Shown here piece after piece: positions 58,932-64,000 of a stretch of DNA of 64,000 nt (the stretch's first letter is position 1; every line of letters starts with the position of its first letter). Location: the NCBI RefSeq assembly GCF_030652235.1, contig NZ_JAUSBA010000018.1:90526-154525 (forward strand), read 5' to 3'. Below the pieces are notes generated by a model. That model saw nothing but the letters and a program-made list of their open reading frames with translations. It had not been told where the DNA came from and did no database searches. A program made the translations under genes and the position numbers. The DNA is from Cypionkella sp. (GTDB taxonomy: Bacteria; Pseudomonadota; Alphaproteobacteria; Rhodobacterales; Rhodobacteraceae).

Positions 58932-59656
58932 CACAGCGCCCCCTTCGGACCGACAGACTTGCAGATGCGTTCGAGCTTGGTGGACATCGCCGCCACCCGC
59001 TCCACCACCTTTGCCAGCTCGCCGCGATCCATGCGCAGCACATCCAAGATGCGGGTCGCCTCGGTGATCTGAGCGTTCACCCTTGCCAGCTGCGTGCCGT
59101 AGGTATCGACCAGCTTCAAAAGATCATCGCGCAGGGCCTCCATTTCGGCGTTGCCACCAGCGGGGCCAAACAAATCTTCGCGGATCTGGGCGACCCAACC
59201 GAACAGGATGCCGCCGCCGATGGCTTCGGCCACGGTCAGATCGGTTTCCGCGCCGGTGTAGCGCGATGCCTTCGTGTCATAGACTGCGGTGAGCATGTCG
59301 ATGATCTGGCGTTTCTGTTCGCGCGTCGGCGTGCGCAGCTCGGTCACGCTTCCGAGTCCAGGCTGTGCGATGGGGTGAACATTTGCGGCCATAGCTGCGA
59401 ACTCCTTGATGGGTTGGGGGGTTTTCTTGGCTTGCTTGCATTGTGGGCAGGTGACACCACGGGGGGAGACGCTCCAGCCGCGATCAATCAGCGACTTGTT
59501 AACCATGCCGGGTTCACGCAGAGCCAGTTTTCGGAGCTTGGCGCTGCCGCCCTTGCCTGCCACATGCAGCGCATTGAAACTTGTTTCTGCGCCGCAACTG
59601 TCGCACCGGCAGAGGGCTAGACATACGTTTTGCTGGCCTTTGATTGCCTCGATCAT
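58931..59656 (-). CDS. Zinc-ribbon early phage protein
   Basis: A 241-residue protein. Its N-terminal part has CRCDSCGAE with a further CPQC about 50 residues later, the pattern of a zinc ribbon. The middle is helical (REQKRQIIDMLTAVYDTKAS) and the C-terminal part is a coiled coil (LLKLVDTYGTQLARVNAQIT). Its start overlaps the methyltransferase stop, and it may help recognise or bind DNA. Not assigned to a named family. Confidence 0.65.
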   Translation of the reverse strand: MIEAIKGQQNVCLALCRCDSCGAETSFNALHVAGKGGSAKLRKLALREPGMVNKSLIDRGWSVSPRGVTCPQCKQAKKTPQPIKEFAAMAANVHPIAQPGLGSVTELRTPTREQKRQIIDMLTAVYDTKASRYTGAETDLTVAEAIGGGILFGWVAQIREDLFGPAGGNAEMEALRDDLLKLVDTYGTQLARVNAQITEATRILDVLRMDRGELAKVVERVAAMSTKLERICKSVGPKGAL

Positions 59657-60234
59657 TCCGCAGCTCCTGCGAATTTGTCGGTCTGATTGCCGAGCGCGGT
59701 CCAGCCGGCGCGCGCGGTGCGGGCGAACAGCTCCAGCTTGGGCATTTCGGGGAAACGCTTCTCAACCACCTCTGCCACCCACTCGGGCTTGCGAGAGTGC
59801 TGGCGGGCCTTGCCGGGGATGATCGAGGTTGGGAATAGCGCAGGCATTTCACACGGGAATTTGCCGCGACGGCAGATGTAGAGGATTTCATGCGCACCGC
59901 GCGCCCAATAGCCATGCGCCACGGTGTTCTTCGGCCATGTCAGCTGCGATTTATATTTAAATCCCCAAGCGTTCACGACACGAAAGGCCAGCTCGGCGAA
60001 AGGCGATGTCACCCACATCAGCAACAGGGCGTTGTCGGAGGCCAAACTGCGCACCGGGATTCCGCAAATGTCTTTGAGCGACATGCAGTCGTAGTGCTGG
60101 CGGGCGTTCTTTCCCGGCTTAGCCTTGCTGTTGCCGCTGAAATTCCATGCGGGATCTGCATAGATGATCGGGAAGCCGCCGTAGGGGCGAAGCTCGGTGA
60201 TTTGGTGAGGCGTGACAGCGCGAAGATCAATCAT
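59653..60234 (-). CDS. MT-A70 family N6-adenine DNA methyltransferase
   Basis: A 193-residue methyltransferase. The catalytic motif is ADPAWNFSG near residue 27, whereas the family is usually DPPW; the second proline is Ala here. Later motifs: CMSLKDICGIPVRSLASDNA, LLLMWVTSPF, FKYKSQLTWPKNT, YWARGAHEILYICRRG, and KLELFARTARAGWTALGNQ. Likely modifies phage DNA and protects it from restriction. It overlaps the helicase gene by eight bases. Confidence 0.85.
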   Translation of the reverse strand: MIDLRAVTPHQITELRPYGGFPIIYADPAWNFSGNSKAKPGKNARQHYDCMSLKDICGIPVRSLASDNALLLMWVTSPFAELAFRVVNAWGFKYKSQLTWPKNTVAHGYWARGAHEILYICRRGKFPCEMPALFPTSIIPGKARQHSRKPEWVAEVVEKRFPEMPKLELFARTARAGWTALGNQTDKFAGAAE

Positions 60235-61897
60235 GTGCTTTGCCCAATCCCAATATGCGCCGCGCCAAAGCCTTCACGCGGCTTTCGTCAATTTCAGTGG
60301 ATTGCGAGACTTCGCCCCAAGGGTTCAGCAGGCCGTGAGATTGCGAGGCTTTCAGCCCGAGCGTGGACATGATCACTGGATCGGAACCGCCATCGACGTG
60401 CAGATAATGCGCGGTAACCTGTTCGGTTTGGCCGTCGCGGTGCGCGCGACCGATGAACTGGCGATGAACCTGCGGCGACCAGTCCAGCTCGCCGATCACT
60501 ACATGCCTGACAACCTTCTGCAAACCATCGAGGCCAGCACCGGAGCGAAGCGACATGATCAGCAGCTTGCTTTCGCCTGCCATCAGCGCGGCCTTGGCTT
60601 TCCGCTTCTGTGGCTGGGTTTCAGATCCCGTGAACATCAGCGGGTTCAGATCGGCAAGCGCCGCGTTCCAAATGCGATACACCTCCCGGTGCCAGCCACC
60701 CAACAAGACACACTCGCCCGCCTCGACCAGCGTGCGAACATATGCGGCAATGCTCCGCGCCTTGGCGATGCCGGTTTCCTGCCGCATCAAAATGTCCAGC
60801 TCGCGTGCCGCCTGCCCGCGCTCGGTGAATGAGCCGCGCAAAACCCGTTGGGCAAGCTTGACCTGCAACTCGCGGTCGGTTTCAACGTCGCCTTCGTTCC
60901 AGCCTACCTCCAGCACCACCTTGCGCAGCGGCGGCAGGCTCATTGCAACTTCTTCGGATTCAGCCGTGCGGCGCAGCGCAATCCCTTCATCGACAAGGAA
61001 AGCGCCAAGGGCGGTCGGATCATTCACAACCCAATGCCCGCCGCTGACGGAACACCAGTTGGTTGTGAACTCGCTCCACGACCCCAGCGCCCCCGGGGAT
61101 AGCAGATCGACAATGTGGAATATCTCGCCGCCATAGTTGTAGATGGGCGTGGCCGTCAGTCCTATTGCGTTTTCAACCACAGACCTAAGCACATGAGCCG
61201 CTACGCCCTTGTTGGTGCTTCGCCCGTGGCGCAGCTCTTGGACCTCGTCAAAGATTGCAGTCTTGAGGCCCAGCGGCTCAAAATAATCCACCCACCCGTC
61301 GATATTGCTGTAGCGGAACACATAAACATCAGCCGGTGGCAGCGTGCGGGCGTTGCGATCCTTGATCTCAATCGCGCGCAAGTGGGTGAAACGGTTGATA
61401 TACTCTGTGATCCATTGGGTACTAAGGTGCGGTTGCACCACAATAGCGGCAGGCAGCCCCCAGCCATCGGCAATCGCCGCTAGGCTGGACACGGTTTTAC
61501 CAAGGCCAACATCATCCAGCAACAGTAGGTTCTTACGCTGGCGCAGCATTTCGGCGGCGCGCAACTGGTGCGGGCGTGCCGCTTCCGGCTCACGGAAGCC
61601 GGTGATCAACCCTGATCGGTAATCCGGCGACTTCAGGACTTCCAGCGCCGCCATGTCGTCGCGCCAAGCCTGCGTTTGGTCTGCAAAACGTTTTGCTGCC
61701 CTATCGGTAAATTCCATCGGATAGCGGCTGACAAACCATTCCAGATCTCGCGCAAACGAGACGCGATCCTTTACAATGAAGGGCGGAACCTGAGCAAAAG
61801 GGATGCCCTTGAACATCTGCTTGAAGCGGATGGACACATGAGCCGGAAGGTTGCCAACCCACCATTGCTCCCCGGCAAAGTCAATCTTGCCATACAT
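60227..61897 (-). CDS. SNF2-type DEAD/DEAH helicase
   Basis: A 556-residue superfamily 2 helicase from ATG 61897 (MYGKIDFAGEQWWVGN). Motif I DDVGLGKT near residue 150, motif II DEVQELRHG, motif III LTATPIYN near 240, and C-terminal lobe motifs MSLRSGAGLDG and QFIGRAHRDGQ (motif VI). A DNA-translocating ATPase, probably in phage replication or recombination. A PD-(D/E)XK nuclease is encoded just upstream, and the stop/start share a base. Confidence 0.9.
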   Translation of the reverse strand: MYGKIDFAGEQWWVGNLPAHVSIRFKQMFKGIPFAQVPPFIVKDRVSFARDLEWFVSRYPMEFTDRAAKRFADQTQAWRDDMAALEVLKSPDYRSGLITGFREPEAARPHQLRAAEMLRQRKNLLLLDDVGLGKTVSSLAAIADGWGLPAAIVVQPHLSTQWITEYINRFTHLRAIEIKDRNARTLPPADVYVFRYSNIDGWVDYFEPLGLKTAIFDEVQELRHGRSTNKGVAAHVLRSVVENAIGLTATPIYNYGGEIFHIVDLLSPGALGSWSEFTTNWCSVSGGHWVVNDPTALGAFLVDEGIALRRTAESEEVAMSLPPLRKVVLEVGWNEGDVETDRELQVKLAQRVLRGSFTERGQAARELDILMRQETGIAKARSIAAYVRTLVEAGECVLLGGWHREVYRIWNAALADLNPLMFTGSETQPQKRKAKAALMAGESKLLIMSLRSGAGLDGLQKVVRHVVIGELDWSPQVHRQFIGRAHRDGQTEQVTAHYLHVDGGSDPVIMSTLGLKASQSHGLLNPWGEVSQSTEIDESRVKALARRILGLGKAHD

Positions 61898-62265
61898 CAG
61901 AGCCACCCCATCGACAGATCGACGGTGAAAAGACGCTTTTCCCCTACCTTGATGATCGACTTCGGCCACGGGCTGCCCGTAGCAAGGATTATCGCTGAAA
62001 CCTGCGGAAACTCGGCATAACGCGTCAGTTGGGCCAACACATCACGGCGGGAATGACTGCGGCCCACCTTAATTTCGATACCAACACCTTCGACCATCAG
62101 ATCAATGCGGGACTTAGCATCAAGCCGAACTTCGGAGCGCGCGGGCAGACCCTCGGCGGTCAAAGCCGCTAGAATATCGCGGTGTGCGGCTTCCTCCGAC
62201 GACAGACTGACTTGAACGCGAGATATGATCGCGGCAATGCGCGCTGCTAATAAAACCTCGCTCAT
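61897..62265 (-). CDS. PD-(D/E)XK nuclease-like protein
   Basis: A 122-residue protein of restriction-nuclease fold. Motif elements SEVRLDAKSRIDLMVEGVGI followed by EIKVG give a D-x(n)-ExK core, and SHSRRDVLAQLTRYAEF follows, close to VRR-NUC/Holliday-resolvase-type small nucleases. Its partner is likely the SNF2-type helicase encoded next. Confidence 0.75.
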   Translation of the reverse strand: MSEVLLAARIAAIISRVQVSLSSEEAAHRDILAALTAEGLPARSEVRLDAKSRIDLMVEGVGIEIKVGRSHSRRDVLAQLTRYAEFPQVSAIILATGSPWPKSIIKVGEKRLFTVDLSMGWL

Positions 62266-62519
62266 TTCACCGCCTTCGGCTTTGGCCGCAGATCAGGCAC
62301 GGGAATCGCCATCGCCTTGGCGGCGGCCTCCAGCGCCTCGGTGGGCTGGGCATAGAACTTGGAATACTTGCCACTCAGCCTGTCCCGCCACTCGCGATAC
62401 AGGCGCACCCATCGCGCTAAATCAGCGGCGGCGATGCGCATCCGCCAAGTGCCGGATATGAAAACAACGGCGGATTTATCCAGCGTTGGGATGGCTTTGA
62501 AGTGTGTCGGCTCGGTCAT
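62262..62519 (-). CDS. Small early phage protein
   Basis: An 85-residue protein (MTEPTHFKAIPTLDKSAVVF...), soluble and basic, with WRMRIAAADLARWVRLYREW. No domain recognised. ATGA overlaps at both ends place it in the early operon. Confidence 0.62.
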   Translation of the reverse strand: MTEPTHFKAIPTLDKSAVVFISGTWRMRIAAADLARWVRLYREWRDRLSGKYSKFYAQPTEALEAAAKAMAIPVPDLRPKPKAVK

Positions 62520-63451
62520 GCTGCGATGCCTTTCTCGCGGAGTTGTTCTGGGGTTACGAGCTTGGCGGCGAGCATGTCGCGCGCCACATCGGGCCGGATC
62601 GCGGATGCCGAGACGTAGGCCCCTTTGTTGATTTCGGCGGCCCAGAAGGCGGCAACAGCCTGCCGATCTACTGGCTTGTGGACAGGTGCGGCTTTTGATG
62701 GGCTGGCAGGCTTGATGCTGCCCGCGCTGGCCTTGGCCTTGGCAAAGGCTGCCATGTGCCGATCCAGCGCCTTGGGGCCGTCTGGCGGCTCGGGGTTGTC
62801 ACGCCGGGATAGCCGGGCGACCTCGACCAGCTCATCATCGGTCAGGTTGTGAACAAGCTGCCATCCGAGAACGTGCGTCGTCGCTGCCGATCCCCGCCAG
62901 AACTTCGGCGCCTTGTCGGGATCGACGCCAACCGCAAGCATCACTTCTTGAAAAACCGAGATTGAAGCTCGCGCTTGCGCGCCCTCCTCCTCCTTCTTGG
63001 AATTAGAAGGGAGAATCCCTTTTAATTCCTGTTCTTGTGTATGTGGTTGTGGAGGTTCGACTTTGGTGCGTTTTTGGTGTGCATCTGGTGATGGCTCTGG
63101 TGTTGGTAGGGTGTTGTTTTTGTTTGGATTGGCGCGATTATTCGCCTGTTTATTTGAATATTTTCTGGAACTTTCCAGAATGTTTTCTGCACGTTTGTTG
63201 GATATAATTCCGTTATTTATTTGAACTTTCTCACGAGAAACCAGTTCAGCACGGACTTTCCGCCAAAGCTGTTTAGAACAATTGAACGTGCCGCAGATGA
63301 AATTGGCATCATCTGGAAGGGCATTGTTATAGAGGTAGATCAGGTCCAGCAGCGCCCAATACTGCATCTTCACATCGTAGGGCATACCCACGGTGCCTTC
63401 GATCAAGTCGCGGGGAAACCGCTGATACCAAGGCAGACCATTCATACTCAT
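62516..63451 (-). CDS. DUF1376 family phage protein (replication-associated)
   Basis: A 311-residue protein. The first 110 residues are the DUF1376 domain: MNGLPWYQRFPRDLIEGTVG, then KMQYWALLDLIYLYNNALPD. A low-complexity Asn/Lys-rich linker follows (SSRKYSNKQANNRANPNKNN), coded by DNA of much lower GC than the neighbours. A helical C-terminal domain ends VTPEQLREKGIAA. DUF1376 proteins lie beside replication genes in phages and may load the replicative helicase. Confidence 0.85.
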   Translation of the reverse strand: MSMNGLPWYQRFPRDLIEGTVGMPYDVKMQYWALLDLIYLYNNALPDDANFICGTFNCSKQLWRKVRAELVSREKVQINNGIISNKRAENILESSRKYSNKQANNRANPNKNNTLPTPEPSPDAHQKRTKVEPPQPHTQEQELKGILPSNSKKEEEGAQARASISVFQEVMLAVGVDPDKAPKFWRGSAATTHVLGWQLVHNLTDDELVEVARLSRRDNPEPPDGPKALDRHMAAFAKAKASAGSIKPASPSKAAPVHKPVDRQAVAAFWAAEINKGAYVSASAIRPDVARDMLAAKLVTPEQLREKGIAA

Positions 63452-64000
63452 GCAGACACCACCTGCTCAAACAGGTGAGCGCAGTTGGCGGCGACAAGCG
63501 CGGCGGCAATGTCTGGGCACACGCTGTTTCCGCAGCAGCTGACCTGCACGTCCTTCGGAAATGTCTTCCAGTGCCAGTCGCCATCGGCCTCGATCCAGTG
63601 GCCGTCGATCTGGTAATCAGGCGGGAAGCCTTGGGCGTTGAACAACTCGCGTGGGGTGAGCATCCGCATGCCAATGTCCACGACGACAAAGGTGGTGCCG
63701 TCGATGGTCAGGGTGACAAACTCACCACCCTTCCAAGCGTCATGGGCGCGCAGGAAGTCGGCCACGGCACGGGCGCGGGCTTCATGCTGCGGCTCGAATG
63801 GCGGGGCTTGCAGTGCTGCCTGCATGTGGCCCATACGGTCTTTGGTTGTGACGGTGTGCAGCGGCTCATCCATCCGCGCGCCGTCGCCGGTGCCGTAGTA
63901 TTTCGCGAACCATGCGGCGACTGGCATCTGTTGCGATCCGGTGGCTGCGATGGTGGACATGGGGTCACGCAGATCGTGGCCCGCGTGCTGCCCCATGCGG
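63448..64000 (-). CDS. DNA (cytosine-5) methyltransferase, N-terminus cut by window
   Basis: The 184 or so visible C-terminal residues match the end of C5-methyltransferases: HAGHDLRDPMSTIAATG, LHTVTTKDRMGHM, RMLTPRELFNAQGFPPDY (motif IX region) and the QVSCCGNSVCP motif X. The frame is open to base 64,000, so motifs I-VIII (with PCQ and ENV) must lie outside the window. Probably modifies phage DNA. Confidence 0.85.
   Translation of the reverse strand, partial: RMGQHAGHDLRDPMSTIAATGSQQMPVAAWFAKYYGTGDGARMDEPLHTVTTKDRMGHMQAALQAPPFEPQHEARARAVADFLRAHDAWKGGEFVTLTIDGTTFVVVDIGMRMLTPRELFNAQGFPPDYQIDGHWIEADGDWHWKTFPKDVQVSCCGNSVCPDIAAALVAANCAHLFEQVVSA

Larger units (their letters stand above)
19705..64000. 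mobile_element. Podovirus-like prophage (one end in window)
   Basis: From just after purD to the right edge nearly every gene is phage-type. The block includes terminase, portal, scaffold, N4-gp56-type capsid, connector, nozzle, fibre, lysis and early replication genes. There is no tail tape measure, sheath or long-tail tube gene, which points to a short-tailed virion. The left end must lie in 19,705-19,821. An AT-rich stretch with an imperfect inverted repeat at 19737-19760 lies there. No integrase or second attachment site is visible, so the right end lies outside the window. Confidence 0.9.

Overview
The window joins two unlike parts. Bases 1 to about 19,704 are ordinary chromosome of a GC-rich alphaproteobacterium, most likely Rhodobacterales (Rhodobacter/Paracoccus-like). 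This rests on recognised gene content and order: glyQ - DUF6446 - glyS, ftsY - EamA transporter - yciB, metZ behind a SAM-II riboswitch, folE2, xseA and purD. Bases from about 19,705 to the right edge are a prophage or phage genome of short-tailed (podovirus-like) type. No integrase, no tRNA and no second end are visible, so the element continues past 64,000.

Host part, left to right: the glycyl-tRNA synthetase operon (minus strand); a secreted trypsin-fold protein whose catalytic triad appears lost (plus); folE2 with a terminator and metZ with a riboswitch and terminator leader (minus); an unknown protein and an alpha/beta hydrolase (plus); ftsY, an EamA-type permease, yciB and an unknown membrane protein (minus); a lysoplasmalogenase gene broken by two frameshifts, one of them a 13-bp tandem duplication; an AlkB-type integral-membrane hydroxylase and a small secreted protein (plus); xseA with an unknown upstream gene (minus); purD (plus).

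Phage part. Next to purD lies a plus-strand cassette of twelve small, mostly overlapping genes (19,822-23,858): DUF5131 (Gp37/Gp68), a damaged DUF7352 gene, a possible 2-oxoglutarate/Fe(II) dioxygenase, an ASCH-domain protein and several unknowns. It converges on the minus-strand late genes. In transcription order from the right, the late block is: terminase small and large subunits, portal, scaffold, a 56-residue CsrA-like protein, N4-gp56-type major capsid protein, decoration-like protein, connector and adaptor proteins, tail nozzle, tail fibre proteins, GNAT, an S74 chaperone-domain protein, a virion muramidase, an internal-virion-like protein, a 3,269-residue polyvalent protein, small structural proteins, holin, endolysin and overlapping spanins. 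A strong intrinsic terminator at 55,537-55,566 separates this block from the early block (55,593-64,000): C5 and MT-A70 DNA methyltransferases, DUF1376 protein, PD-(D/E)XK nuclease, SNF2-type helicase and small unknowns. A divergent ribbon-helix-helix regulator with phased AACTAC repeats sits inside the early block.

The most promising undescribed signals are the phage CsrA homologue beside the capsid gene, the 11-nt CATAGGATGTG element in the three widest late intergenic gaps, a PMGA peptide recurring in neighbouring internal-virion candidates, the giant polyvalent protein, and the AACTAC operator. All family names come from reading motifs by eye; no database search was run.
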